DNA from: Pontiellaceae bacterium
GTDB lineage: Bacteria > Verrucomicrobiota > Kiritimatiellia > Kiritimatiellales > Pontiellaceae
Assembly (NCBI GenBank): GCA_016937035.1
Contig: JAFGWS010000177.1
Location: 1-39,599 of the forward strand
Direction of reading: 5' to 3'
DNA: 39,599 nucleotides
The notes beneath the pieces were generated by a model. It was not told the origin of the DNA and did not search any database. It saw only the letters and a program-made list of their open reading frames with translations. Made by a program: the position numbers and the translations under genes. Below, piece after piece: positions 14,549-24,151 of this stretch (positions within the stretch are counted from its first letter, which is position 1; every line of letters starts with the position of its first letter).

Positions 14549-15763
14549 CTATATTTTTGTGACGGGAACGCGTTTGAATTTGCCGATTTTGGGCAGTTCG
14601 CCGACGATCGGTGCCGCGTAGTCGATGAAGGCCTGGGTGACGTTATTACCTTCTTCGTTGATGAATTCATCCGGCATATGACGAGTTTCTTTAGCCACGT
14701 TTTTCAGCGGTACGCGTTTGAAATCAACGGCATATTCCGGGCCTTCTTTGCGCTGAATGGCCATGGACCCGTCTTTGTCGCCGCTGATGGCTTCCTGTAC
14801 GGCTGCAGCCCCGACGCCGAAGGCTTCTTTGGCATCGACTTCGGAATAGCATCCGGCGAACGAGCGCTGGAGGTAGCCGAAGGTGTCAGCGCGTACGCGT
14901 TTGATGTCGGTCTTTGCTTTGATTTCGTTGGCAAGAATATCGCCCAGTGCGCCGGTTCCGCTCAGCTGAACGTTGCCGTGTGAATCGACTTCTTTGGCGG
15001 CTGCGCCCAGGGTGACGATCGGCGTGCCGTCGGCATCGGAGATGCCTTCGGAAACCGCGATCACGCAGCGGCCGAGGCGATCGTTTACGGATTTCACGTC
15101 GTTGATAAAGCTCTCCATGGAGAACGCGCGTTCCGGGAGATAAATCAGGTGCGGGCCATCGTTTTCATCCTGCTTGGCGAGTGCAGCGGCAGCGGTCAGG
15201 AAGCCGGCGTGGCGGCCCATGATAATGTTGATTTTAACGCCGCCGAGCGCCACGTTGTCGAGGTTGTCGCCCATAAAGGCCTGGGCAACAAATTTGCCGG
15301 CGGAGCCGAAGCCCGGCGTGTGGTCGTTTTCGCGCAGGTCGTTGTCGATGGTTTTGCAGATGTGGAAGCAGCGCAGCTCGTATCCGGCTTTCTTCGCTTC
15401 TTCGTTGATAATGTGCGTGGTTTCAGCGGAGTCGTTACCGCCGATGTAGAAGAAATAGCGGACGTCATATTTTTCGAGCACCTTGAAGATGGCGGAGCAG
15501 TCATCGGGCGTCGGCTTTCGGCGTACGGAGCCGAGCGCGGAGGAGGGGGTGATGGCCACGGTTTCAAGCGTTTCCTGCGATTCCTGATTCAGGTCGATCA
15601 GGTTTTCGTCGAGGATGCCCTGAATGCCGTGGAGCGCGCCGTAAATATTTTTAATCTCAGCGTGCTTCTGCGCTTCCATTACTGCGCCGATCAGACTCTG
15701 GTTAATAACGGCGGTGGGGCCGCCACTCTGTGCGATAAGCATGTTTCCTTCAATTGCTGCCAT
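14549..15763 (-). CDS. pfp: 6-phosphofructokinase, pyrophosphate-dependent type
   Basis: A 404-residue PFK-A superfamily enzyme that phosphorylates fructose-6-phosphate in glycolysis, here probably using pyrophosphate reversibly. Motifs are the N-terminal AQSGGPTAVINQSL (phosphate loop), YIGGNDSAETTH where ATP enzymes have GGDGS, KTIDNDL with the catalytic Asp residues, and IIMGRHAGFLTAAAAL. An Asp after GGN/GGD and Lys before TIDND are the marks of PPi-dependent clades (family knowledge). AGGAG precedes the ATG by about 8 bases. Its own terminator follows. Together with glgP, it indicates glycolytic use of stored glucan. The phosphate donor would need assay, since GGND is a variant of the better studied GGDD. 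Confidence 0.9.
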   Translation of the reverse strand: MAAIEGNMLIAQSGGPTAVINQSLIGAVMEAQKHAEIKNIYGALHGIQGILDENLIDLNQESQETLETVAITPSSALGSVRRKPTPDDCSAIFKVLEKYDVRYFFYIGGNDSAETTHIINEEAKKAGYELRCFHICKTIDNDLRENDHTPGFGSAGKFVAQAFMGDNLDNVALGGVKINIIMGRHAGFLTAAAALAKQDENDGPHLIYLPERAFSMESFINDVKSVNDRLGRCVIAVSEGISDADGTPIVTLGAAAKEVDSHGNVQLSGTGALGDILANEIKAKTDIKRVRADTFGYLQRSFAGCYSEVDAKEAFGVGAAAVQEAISGDKDGSMAIQRKEGPEYAVDFKRVPLKNVAKETRHMPDEFINEEGNNVTQAFIDYAAPIVGELPKIGKFKRVPVTKI

Positions 15764-16171
15764 AATGTATTCTCCTATCCGGTAAAAATGAGCAGTAACT
15801 TTATGGGATCGTCGGCTGAAATCAAGCTTCGCCTTTGGTTCCTTGCACGCTCCCTCAATCTTGCCGTTTTCCCGTTATTTCGATAAACTAGCTTTGCGGG
15901 TTTATTCGTTAGTCTTAGCGAATCTCTCCATTGTTCGAGGATATCTGCAGATATCGGAACAGGAGCGTTCATTGTTTGGGGTGATCTCCGCATAGGCTGT
16001 CTGGGGAAGAATAAAGCGATCCATGCCCGGTTTTCTTAAGGCGGGAATGAGTTTTGTTTTGATGGCCGGTGCAGAATGTTCTCAGTTTTAGAGAGCGTCA
16101 CGCCATTCACTTTCGCCGAATTGTGCTGAATCAGTGCGATTGGAATAGAAGTAATTGTTTGGGAATACAAT
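15764..16171. other. Intergenic region, divergent promoters of pfp and the GH115 gene
   Basis: About 400 bp with no supported gene. One minus-strand frame of 72 codons (15775-15993) lacks a recognisable start context or family and is probably chance. Both flanking genes read outward, so their promoters must be here, but I see no strong consensus -35/-10 pair and no clear operator. Confidence 0.5.
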
Positions 16172-19100
16172 ATGACATCAAAAGAACGAACCCGGGAAAT
16201 CCGTCCGGTCGTCGTGGGACGATCATTGTTTAAACGATTTGTTTCAGCGTCAGTGTTGCTTTTATGCTTTGTCGCTGCCGCTCATGCGGGGCTGGGCCTT
16301 CCGCAGGACATTGTGACCGAGTCGGCTCAGCGGGGCGCGTTTCCGGTGGTGGCAAGCGGTCAGGCGGCTGAACTGTGGCACGATGCAAACGACTACAAGG
16401 GCGTAATCCGGGCAGTCGGCGATCTTCAGGCTGACGTTGAGCGTGTTACAGGTCGCAAACCGCAAATTTTCACCAAAGGGTCTTTCAGCAAAATGCCGAT
16501 TATTATCGGTACACTGGGCAAGAGCTCGCTGATTGATTCGTTGGTTTCGAGTGGAAAGCTCGATGATTCCGATTTAAAGGGGAAATGGGAAAGTTTTGTC
16601 ATTGCGGTAGTGAACCAGCCGGCGAGCGGTGTAGATCGGGCACTGGTGATTGCGGGCAGCGATAAGCGCGGAACCATCTATGGGATTTATGAACTGTCGG
16701 AACAGCTCGGCGTTTCGCCGTGGTACTGGTGGGCGGATGTGCCGCCGAAAAAGCGCACTGAAGCCTATGTGATTCCCGGACGGTATGCCTCCGGCGAGCC
16801 GAAGGTGAAATACCGCGGCATCTTTATTAACGACGAGGAGCCCGCATTCGGTCCGTGGGCAAAGGAAAAATTCGGCGGCATCAATTCCAAGATGTATGTG
16901 CACATGTTTGAGCTGATTCTTCGTCTGCGCGGCAACTATCTCTGGCCGGCCATGTGGGGCAAGGCCTTTAATGAAGATGATCCGTTGAATCCGGTGCTGG
17001 CCGATGAATATGGAATTGTGATGGGCACTTCGCATCATGAGCCGATGATCCGTGCTCAAGAGGAATGGACCAAACGCAAAGCCAATATAGGAAACGGCCA
17101 GTGGAACTATGCCACTAATGAAGAGGGACTGCGCAATTTCTGGACGGATGGGATTAAGCGGAACAAGGATTATGAGAGCATCGTCACTATCGGGATGCGC
17201 GGTGACGGCGATGAGGAGATGATCCGAGGCGGAAACATGGACGACAACGTCGCCCTGCTCGAAAAGATTGTGGCCGACCAGCGTGAGATTCTGAAAGAAT
17301 ACATGAATCCGGATGTTACCCAGGTTCCTCAGCTGTGGGCGCTCTACAAAGAGGTGATGGATTACTATGAGCACGGCATGCGTGTACCGGATGATGTGAC
17401 GCTGCTGTGGTGCGATGACAACTGGGGCAACATTCGGCGTCTGCCGACGCCGGAAGAGCGCAAGCGCAGCGGCGGAGCGGGCATTTATTATCACTTTGAT
17501 TATGTCGGCGGACCGCGCAGTTACCGCTGGATTAATACCAATCCGCTGCCGAAGATTTGGGAGCAGATGAATTTGGCGTATGAATATGATGCCAATGAGA
17601 TCTGGATCGTAAACGTGGGCGATCTGAAGCCGATGGAACTGCCGATTGAGTTTTTCCTCCGGATGGCCTGGGATCCGGAAGCCCTGCCGAAGGATAAGAT
17701 TGCAGAGTTTACTGAAAAATGGGCGGCGCGCGACTTTGGTGGGGAGCATGCGGAAGAGATTGCGGATATTGTTTCAAAATATCTGAAGTATGCCGGCTGG
17801 CGTAAGCCGGAACTGATTGATCCGAACACCTTCAGTGTGGTGGATTATCGGGAGGCGGAGCGGGTTTCTAAACAGTGGAACGATTTGGTCAAACGCGCTG
17901 AAAAGGTGAATGCAGAGCTTTCCGAAGAGCAGCGAGATGCATTTTATCAGCTGGGACTTTATCCGGTGAAGGCGTTTACAACGGTCGTGGATATGTATAT
18001 TGCAGCGGCGTATAACCGGTTGTTTGTGGAGCAGGGGCGTGCATCAGCCAATCTGGAAGCCGAGAAGACGCGCGAGCTGTTCGCGCAGGACCAAGCGCTC
18101 AGCGACTATTTTCACACGGAAATTTCCGATGGAAAATGGAACCACATGATGAGCCAGAACCGCATCGGCTATACCGGCTGGGCGGAGCCGCGGCGACAGG
18201 TGATGCCGCGCGTTCAGGATGTGGAAGTGCCGGATACAGATGAGTTCGGCGTCGCGATTGACGGTTCCCGTTCGGCGTGGCCCGGCGGTGACGGAGTTGC
18301 CATGCTGCCGGCCTTTGATTCAATCAATAACCAGCGCTCCTTTATTGATGTCTTCCAGCGGGGAAGTAAGGCGATCACCTATTCGTTCGATGCGAGTCAG
18401 CCGTGGATCGTTCTGCGCAAAGGAAAGGCCTTTAATAAGGTGGATGACCGCCTTTGGGTGGAAATTGACTGGAGCAAGGCCCCAGTCGGAAAAGCCGAAG
18501 GTGAAGTGGTTATCGGGAATGCGGATCAAACGGTTGCTGTGAAGATTATCGCCCACAAGGCCACCGCAGCTCAGACAAAAGAAGCAGATGGGGCCTTTGG
18601 TGGACTGGTTGGACCGATTGCCATTGACGCCGGGGACTATTCAAAAAAACAGTCCGTCAATGGGGTGCGCTGGGAGGCGATCCCGGATTATCTGCGGGCC
18701 GAGTCTGCCATGACTATTTTCCCGACGTCGGCTGAAAGCATTCTTCCGCCGAATGATGCGCCGTACATCGAGTATCCGGTCTATATTGCTGAGCCCGGTC
18801 AAGTGGATGTTGACCTGATCTTTGGTCCGGTGTTGGCATTTGTTCCGGGGCGGGGTGTCCGCGTTGCTGTCTCATTTGATGATCAAGTGCCTCAGCTGCT
18901 CAATGTGGTTATGACGAATGATCGCGCATGGGATGCAACCGTGCAGAATAATTCGCGCAGGCTGACGTCGTCTCACGAGGTTAAGACTGCGGGGAAACAC
19001 ACGATTCGGGTGACGATGGTCGATCCTGCTGTTGTGCTTCAGCGCCTGATTGTTCATAAAGAACCGCTGCCGCGCACCTATTTCGGTCCTCAATCTGCAA

Positions 19101-20044
19101 AGGAAAAAGCTTCATCAATGCCCAAAAGCTTCGTTCCCAAAGGCAACCCGATCTTTACCGATGCGTTTACGGCGGATCCGGCTCCGTTGGTGGTCGGCGA
19201 TGAGCTGTATGTTTATGTCGGTCACGATGAGGCGGTGGACGGCGGCGACTATTACAACATCACGGAGTGGCTCTGCTATTCGACCAAGGACATGAAAACA
19301 TGGACCTCGCACGGGTCTGTATTGAAGCCGACCGATTTTAAATGGGCCACGGGCGAAGCGTGGGCCTCGCAGGTCGTCGAGAAAGAGGGTAAATATTACT
19401 ATTACACGACTGCCCAGCACGGTCAGCCGCATGTAGGAAAGGCGATTGGTGTAGCGGTTTCTGACAGCCCGACCGGGCCGTTTGTGGATGCTATTGGTAA
19501 AGCGCTGATCATTGATTCCGACACCCCGGGGCGCGGATGGAATGATATCGACCCAACGGTGTGGATTGATGATGACGGAACGGCCTGGATCTATTGGGGC
19601 AACGGTTCCTGTTTTTATGCCAAGCTCAAACCCAACATGGTTGAGATCGATGGTGAGATTAGACAGGTCAGGGGACTTGAGGGCTTTGTTGAAGGTCCTT
19701 GGCTGCACAAACGCGGCGACCTTTATTATCTGACCTATGCCGGATTTAAGCGCGGGTCTGAAAATATCCGCTACGCCACGGCTGAAAAGATTGACGGTCC
19801 TTGGATCAATCGGGGTGAGTTGAGCGGAAATGCGAATAACAGTTTCACCATTCACCCGGGAATTGTTGAGTTTAAGGGTCAGTGGTATTTGTTCTATCAT
19901 AACGCAACGCTGACACTGAACGGGGTGAAGGGTATCACCGGACGACGAAGCGTATGTGTGGATTATTTGTACTACGATGAAAACGGAGGAATGAAGCCGG
20001 TTCGGCAAACACTCGAAGGAGTGACCGTTCCACCGACTGAATAG
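16172..20044 (+). CDS. GH115 alpha-glucuronidase fused to a C-terminal GH43 domain
   Basis: A 1,290-residue exported enzyme. A signal peptide lies late in the N-terminus (FVSASVLLLCFVAAAHA, cleaved near residue 38). Residues about 45-970 are GH115, the family of xylan alpha-1,2-(4-O-methyl)-glucuronidases: GTIYGIYELSEQLGVSPWYW, KYRGIFINDEEP, LRLRGNYLWPAMWGKAF and MGTSHHEPM are its hallmarks. From about residue 985 a complete GH43 five-blade propeller follows, with Asp1002 (TADPAP, base), Asp1127 (DIDPTV) and Glu1174 (EGPWLHKRGD, acid). GH43 members are arabinofuranosidases or xylosidases. One polypeptide could thus strip glucuronate and arabinose or xylose from the same xylan chain. The GH43 part is closely similar to the next gene. 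GGGAA before the ATG is a weak ribosome binding site. The substrate is inferred from the families. Confidence 0.93.
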   Translation: MTSKERTREIRPVVVGRSLFKRFVSASVLLLCFVAAAHAGLGLPQDIVTESAQRGAFPVVASGQAAELWHDANDYKGVIRAVGDLQADVERVTGRKPQIFTKGSFSKMPIIIGTLGKSSLIDSLVSSGKLDDSDLKGKWESFVIAVVNQPASGVDRALVIAGSDKRGTIYGIYELSEQLGVSPWYWWADVPPKKRTEAYVIPGRYASGEPKVKYRGIFINDEEPAFGPWAKEKFGGINSKMYVHMFELILRLRGNYLWPAMWGKAFNEDDPLNPVLADEYGIVMGTSHHEPMIRAQEEWTKRKANIGNGQWNYATNEEGLRNFWTDGIKRNKDYESIVTIGMRGDGDEEMIRGGNMDDNVALLEKIVADQREILKEYMNPDVTQVPQLWALYKEVMDYYEHGMRVPDDVTLLWCDDNWGNIRRLPTPEERKRSGGAGIYYHFDYVGGPRSYRWINTNPLPKIWEQMNLAYEYDANEIWIVNVGDLKPMELPIEFFLRMAWDPEALPKDKIAEFTEKWAARDFGGEHAEEIADIVSKYLKYAGWRKPELIDPNTFSVVDYREAERVSKQWNDLVKRAEKVNAELSEEQRDAFYQLGLYPVKAFTTVVDMYIAAAYNRLFVEQGRASANLEAEKTRELFAQDQALSDYFHTEISDGKWNHMMSQNRIGYTGWAEPRRQVMPRVQDVEVPDTDEFGVAIDGSRSAWPGGDGVAMLPAFDSINNQRSFIDVFQRGSKAITYSFDASQPWIVLRKGKAFNKVDDRLWVEIDWSKAPVGKAEGEVVIGNADQTVAVKIIAHKATAAQTKEADGAFGGLVGPIAIDAGDYSKKQSVNGVRWEAIPDYLRAESAMTIFPTSAESILPPNDAPYIEYPVYIAEPGQVDVDLIFGPVLAFVPGRGVRVAVSFDDQVPQLLNVVMTNDRAWDATVQNNSRRLTSSHEVKTAGKHTIRVTMVDPAVVLQRLIVHKEPLPRTYFGPQSAKEKASSMPKSFVPKGNPIFTDAFTADPAPLVVGDELYVYVGHDEAVDGGDYYNITEWLCYSTKDMKTWTSHGSVLKPTDFKWATGEAWASQVVEKEGKYYYYTTAQHGQPHVGKAIGVAVSDSPTGPFVDAIGKALIIDSDTPGRGWNDIDPTVWIDDDGTAWIYWGNGSCFYAKLKPNMVEIDGEIRQVRGLEGFVEGPWLHKRGDLYYLTYAGFKRGSENIRYATAEKIDGPWINRGELSGNANNSFTIHPGIVEFKGQWYLFYHNATLTLNGVKGITGRRSVCVDYLYYDENGGMKPVRQTLEGVTVPPTE

Positions 20045-21246
20045 TTGCAGTGTTTTGTTTTTTTGAGGCATACGCAGTATCTATTCTGAATCTTGTCGTA
20101 GAAAATCGAATAAATTGGGTTGGATTGTGTGTTACTATAGTCGATCTTGACGTTGTAATTTCGCTTGAGATGGTTCATTAATAGTCGGCTGCTCGGACTT
20201 AGGGGTTCAGAAGCGGTGAGAACAAAAGGCAGGAGGGCTCCTGTCAAAAAAGAGGAGAAGGTGATGAAGTTTAAAATTATGACAGCCGGGTTGGTGGCTG
20301 CATTTTTGGGTGGTTGTACCGCTCCCGTGCCGGACGGTGTGAAATTTGTGTCGGAAGGAAATCCTGTCTTTACTGATGCGTTTACGGCTGACCCTGCGCC
20401 GGTGGTTATCGGCGACCGGCTGTACGTTTATGTCGGTCACGATGAGGCGGTCGACGGCGGCGACTACTATAACATTACGGAGTGGCTCTGTTATTCGACG
20501 ACAGATATGAAAAACTGGATTTCTCATGGTTCTGTGCTGAAGCCGACCGATTTTGAGTGGGCCATCGGGGAGGCATGGGCTTCGCAGGTGGTCGAGAAAG
20601 ACGGCAAGTTTTACTATTACACGACGGCTCAACACGGCGAGTACAATGACAAGGCGATCGGTGTGGCAGTGGCTGACAGTCCGACGGGGCCCTTTGTGGA
20701 TCCGATCGGCAAGGCGCTGGTTGTTGGTCCTGACACGCCCGGGCGCGGGATTGATATTGATCCGACGGTCTTAATCGATGACGATGGTACGGCTTGGATG
20801 TATTGGGGAAACGGGTCTTGTTACTATGCCAAGCTTAAACCCAACATGATTGAGATTGACGGTGAGATTAAACAGGTTCAAGGGCTTGAAGGATACATTG
20901 AAGGTCCGTGGCTGCATAAACGCGGCGACCTTTATTATCTGACCTACGCCGGATTCAAAGGCGGGAATGAAAATATCCGCTATGCGACCGCCGAAAAGAT
21001 TGACGGCCCGTGGACGAATCGCGGCGAGTTAACCGGCAACGCTGAAAACAGCTTCACTATTCATCCGGGGATCATTGAATATAAAGATCAATGGTATCTG
21101 TTCTACCATAATGCGACATTGACGCTGAACGGATTGAAGGGTATCACTGGACGCCGCAGTGTGTGTGTGGATTATCTCTATTACGATGAGGACGGATTAA
21201 TGAAGCCGGTTCCGCAGACGCTGGAAGGCGTGACGGTTCCGCCGGT
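19127..21246 (+). repeat. Tandem duplication of a GH43 coding unit
   Basis: The GH43 part of the GH115 fusion (about 19127-20035) and the stand-alone GH43 gene (about 20351-21246) are similar along their whole length at DNA and protein level. They share long identical stretches, such as the region coding YVYVGHDEAVDGGDYYNITE, and end alike (LEGVTVPP). Only small indels are visible (two residues shorter in the second copy). This is a local duplication, either by fusion of one copy to GH115 or by release of one from it. Confidence 0.9.
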
Positions 21247-21253
21247 GAAGTAA
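20264..21253 (+). CDS. GH43 glycoside hydrolase, lipoprotein
   Basis: A 329-residue enzyme. MKFKIMTAGLVAAFLGGC ends in a lipobox, making Cys18 the likely lipid-bearing residue, so it is probably attached to a membrane facing outward. The GH43 catalytic triad is intact: Asp43 (TADPAP), Asp166 (DIDPTV) and Glu213 (EGPWLHKRGD). Likely an alpha-L-arabinofuranosidase or beta-xylosidase acting on xylan side chains or oligomers; the subfamily cannot be fixed by eye. ATG 20264 was chosen over an upstream in-frame start because of GAGGAG at 20252-20257 and the immediate lipoprotein signal. It is a near-copy of the C-terminal domain of the preceding gene. The same activity is therefore offered both fused to GH115 and as a lipid-anchored form. 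Confidence 0.92.
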   Translation: MKFKIMTAGLVAAFLGGCTAPVPDGVKFVSEGNPVFTDAFTADPAPVVIGDRLYVYVGHDEAVDGGDYYNITEWLCYSTTDMKNWISHGSVLKPTDFEWAIGEAWASQVVEKDGKFYYYTTAQHGEYNDKAIGVAVADSPTGPFVDPIGKALVVGPDTPGRGIDIDPTVLIDDDGTAWMYWGNGSCYYAKLKPNMIEIDGEIKQVQGLEGYIEGPWLHKRGDLYYLTYAGFKGGNENIRYATAEKIDGPWTNRGELTGNAENSFTIHPGIIEYKDQWYLFYHNATLTLNGLKGITGRRSVCVDYLYYDEDGLMKPVPQTLEGVTVPPVK

Positions 21254-21303
21254 ATCGGAGATTGGGAGAATTTGGGTTGGTAAACTATAAACGAGGAGTT
21301 CCT

Positions 21304-24063
21304 ATGAGGAAAAATAGCTTAGGCAGAAAAGGAAAGAGTTGCCGGAATATATTTTCAAAGATTCCGGTTGCATTAATGGCGGCGGCCGGAATTTGGGTGC
21401 AGTCTTCAACCGGTTACGCTCTGGAAGAAATCTGTGGTTCCTGCACTTATCAGGTCAGCGTAGCCGGCGAATTTTCGCATGAAAGAGAACGCGCCGTTGA
21501 TCGCATTGAAGGGATCGGTGAAAACGCCCAGCTCTTCAGCGAAGCCATCGTCGGGAATTCTTTCGCGATAACCGTTTTAGGACTCCCCGAAGGGCAGTAT
21601 TCCGTTGTGATCGGTACGGCAGAAACGCAGGCTCGTGCGGCGGGTGAGCGTGTGTTTACCATAACCTCCAGCGGAAAAACGCTGGCCGAAAATTATGATA
21701 TTTTCGCGGATGTCGGAGCGCGCAAAGTGGCTTACATCACGGCCACGGTGGATCACTCGGACGACGCATTGCGTGGACCGCTTAAGGTGGAATTTACAGC
21801 GAGCAAGGGAAATGCAAAGTTCAACACCTTTGAAGTGATCAATGATACCGGTGCTCGGGTGGTCTTTTTCGGTGCGACGGGAATTGCAGATCCTTTCTCC
21901 GCCGATGCCACGAAGGTTCCGGAAATTACCGAGCCGGCTATCTGGCGCAATCCCGATCATCCGATGGAAGCGCGCATCAAAGATTTGATCCGCAGAATGT
22001 CGTTTGCCGAAAAGGTGGCGCAGTTGCAGGACGACGCGCCCGCCATCGCGCGGCTTGGACTTCCGGCTTACCGTTATTGGAACGAAGCGCTCCATGGCGT
22101 TGCAAACAATGACATTGCGACCGTCTTCCCTGAACCGGTCGGCATGGCGTCCACCTGGAATCCCGAGCTGATGCTCGAAGAGGGTCGGATCATTGGTGTT
22201 GAAGGCCGCGCCAAGCATAATGATTATACCTCAAAGAATAATGGAAATTCCACCTGGTGGACCGGGCTGACGTTCTGGACCCCGAACATCAACATTTTCC
22301 GCGATCCTCGCTGGGGCCGTGGACAGGAAACCTACGGTGAAGATCCCTTTCTGACCGCCCAGATGAGCGTCGAATTCATCAAGGGTATGCAGGGCGACGA
22401 TCCCAAGTACATGCTGGCGATGGCCTGCGCGAAGCATTATGCGGTCCACAGTGGTCCCGAGCCGGATCGTCATCGCTTCAATGCCGAACCTTCCGAACGC
22501 GACCTCTATGATATGTACCTGCCCCAGTTCGAGGCCGCCGTGCGCGATGCCAAGGTAGCGGGCGTCATGAGCGCCTACAACGCGGTCGACGGTGTTCCGG
22601 TCAGCGCCAGCAAATTCCTGCTGACCGAACTCCTGCGCGACGATTGGGGATTCGAAGGCTATGTGGTTTCCGACTGCAGCGCGATCAGTGATATCTGGAG
22701 TGCCCGTGCGCACGGCTATGTTGAAACCGCTGAAGAAGCGGCGGCGATCGCGGTCAAGGCCGGCTGCAACCTGTGCTGCGGCGGCGACTATAATGCGCTG
22801 ATGAAGGCTGCCCAAAAAGGGCTCATCAGCGTCGCGGAAGTCGACGAGGCGCTCTACTACACCCTCTGGACCCGCTTCCGCATGGGCATGTTCGACCCGG
22901 TCGATATGGTTCCCTTCAATAAATACACCATCGCCGACAACGACACGCCCGAGCACAGCAAGGTCGCCCTCGAAGTGGCTCGGCAATCGATGGTGCTCCT
23001 GAAGAACGACGGTATTCTCCCGCTGCAGCGTTCGAAGTACAAAACGATTGCAGTGATCGGCCCGAATGCGGCGTCGAAAACGATGCTGGAAGGCAACTAC
23101 CACGGTTCCGCGTCGAAGCCGATCTCCATTCTGGACGGCATCAAGCAGCTGGCTGGACCGAATATCGAAATCATCACGGCCATCGGCAGTCCGATCACGA
23201 CCCGACGCGGTGGTGCCGGATGGAGCGAGCAGGACAACAGCACGACCCGTCCGATTCCCGAGCTGAAGGATGAAGCGGTTGCCGTTGCCGAAAAGGCGGA
23301 CCTGATCATCTACGTCGGCGGGATTACCGCGTTGCAGGAAGGTGAAGGGTTCGACCGCACTGAAATCGAGCTGCCTGCCGTTCAGGAAGATCTCATGAAG
23401 GCGCTGTATGCCACCGGCAAGCCGATGCTCATGGTCAACTGCAGCGGCTCGGCCATGGCACTGACGTGGCAGGATGAAAACCTGTCGGCGATCCTCCAGG
23501 CTTGGTATCCCGGTCAGAACGGTGGACAGGCCGTTGCCGAAGTATTGTTCGGCGACTTGAATCCCTCCGGCCATCTGCCGATGACCTTCTACCGTGCGAC
23601 GTCGGATCTGCCGGAGTTCACGGACTATTCTTTCGAGAACCGCACCTATCGTTTCTTTAAAGGCGAGCCTCTCTACGCCTTCGGCCATGGATTGAGCTAC
23701 AGCGAATTCCATTACAAAAATGCAAAGCTGGAATCCAATACCATCCCGTCGGATGGTACCGTGAAGGTTTCTGTGACCGTTGAAAATACCGGAAAGATGG
23801 ATGGAACCGATGTGGTTCAGATCTATTCCCGCCACGTTAATTCCCGTGCTGAACAGCCCAAGATGGTGCTGTGCGGATTTGCTCGGGTTACCGTTGAAGG
23901 TGGAAAATCAGAAACGGTTACGCTGGAAATTCCGACCGAGCGCCTGCGTTACTGGGATACTGAGAACGACGAGTATATCGTAGAAGCCTGCGACTATGAA
24001 TTCCTCGTTGCAGCGGCATCGGACGATATCCGCGCGGTACTTCCGGCAAAGATCACGAAATAA
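21304..24063 (+). CDS. GH3 glycoside hydrolase (beta-xylosidase/glucosidase type) with malectin-like N-terminus
   Basis: About 919 residues. The N-terminus has a long signal region ending near YALEEICG. Residues about 40-200 form a malectin-like carbohydrate-binding fold (VAGEFSHERERAVDRIEG ... KFNTFEVINDTGARVVFFGA). The GH3 barrel follows: YRYWNEALHGVANND, NINIFRDPRWGRGQETYGED, CAKHYAVHSGPE, GVMSAYNAVDGVP and the nucleophile Asp457 in VVSDCSAI. The second GH3 domain has SMVLLKNDGILPL and AWYPGQNGGQAVAEVLFGDL. An FN3-like domain closes the protein (VKVSVTVENTGKMDGTDVVQ). The EALHG/SDCSAI style is typical of beta-xylosidase-like GH3 enzymes. GAGGAG lies 7 bases before ATG 21304. It is 50 bp after the GH43 gene, so co-transcription is likely. 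Confidence 0.93.
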   Translation: MRKNSLGRKGKSCRNIFSKIPVALMAAAGIWVQSSTGYALEEICGSCTYQVSVAGEFSHERERAVDRIEGIGENAQLFSEAIVGNSFAITVLGLPEGQYSVVIGTAETQARAAGERVFTITSSGKTLAENYDIFADVGARKVAYITATVDHSDDALRGPLKVEFTASKGNAKFNTFEVINDTGARVVFFGATGIADPFSADATKVPEITEPAIWRNPDHPMEARIKDLIRRMSFAEKVAQLQDDAPAIARLGLPAYRYWNEALHGVANNDIATVFPEPVGMASTWNPELMLEEGRIIGVEGRAKHNDYTSKNNGNSTWWTGLTFWTPNINIFRDPRWGRGQETYGEDPFLTAQMSVEFIKGMQGDDPKYMLAMACAKHYAVHSGPEPDRHRFNAEPSERDLYDMYLPQFEAAVRDAKVAGVMSAYNAVDGVPVSASKFLLTELLRDDWGFEGYVVSDCSAISDIWSARAHGYVETAEEAAAIAVKAGCNLCCGGDYNALMKAAQKGLISVAEVDEALYYTLWTRFRMGMFDPVDMVPFNKYTIADNDTPEHSKVALEVARQSMVLLKNDGILPLQRSKYKTIAVIGPNAASKTMLEGNYHGSASKPISILDGIKQLAGPNIEIITAIGSPITTRRGGAGWSEQDNSTTRPIPELKDEAVAVAEKADLIIYVGGITALQEGEGFDRTEIELPAVQEDLMKALYATGKPMLMVNCSGSAMALTWQDENLSAILQAWYPGQNGGQAVAEVLFGDLNPSGHLPMTFYRATSDLPEFTDYSFENRTYRFFKGEPLYAFGHGLSYSEFHYKNAKLESNTIPSDGTVKVSVTVENTGKMDGTDVVQIYSRHVNSRAEQPKMVLCGFARVTVEGGKSETVTLEIPTERLRYWDTENDEYIVEACDYEFLVAAASDDIRAVLPAKITK

Positions 24064-24082
24064 GTTATTTCGGTGCTTGATT

Positions 24083-24119
24083 AAAAACAGCTCTCTGGTT
24101 GATACAGGGAGCTGTTTTT
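24083..24119 (+). terminator. Rho-independent terminator after the GH3 gene
   Basis: A 15-base arm at 24083-24097 pairs with 24105-24119 (core CAGCTC/GAGCTG, one wobble) around a short loop, with A and T tracts at the two ends. It would end the GH115-GH43-GH3 transcript and could work in both directions. The GH27 gene then needs its own promoter or depends on read-through. Confidence 0.85.
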
Positions 24120-24151
24120 GTATTCTGGCTTGATCAGGTCTAGGAGGTTGT

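Noticed and set aside
15149..15886. A 245-codon plus-strand frame across pfp
   Set aside because: It is antisense to a clear phosphofructokinase and has no recognisable domain.
22231..23835. A 534-codon open frame antisense to the GH3 gene, and similar long antisense frames at 16574-17749, 24590-25804 and 4311-5423
   Set aside because: They lie fully inside well-recognised genes on the other strand, have no family resemblance and no ribosome binding sites. Such frames come from the codon bias of G+C-rich genes.
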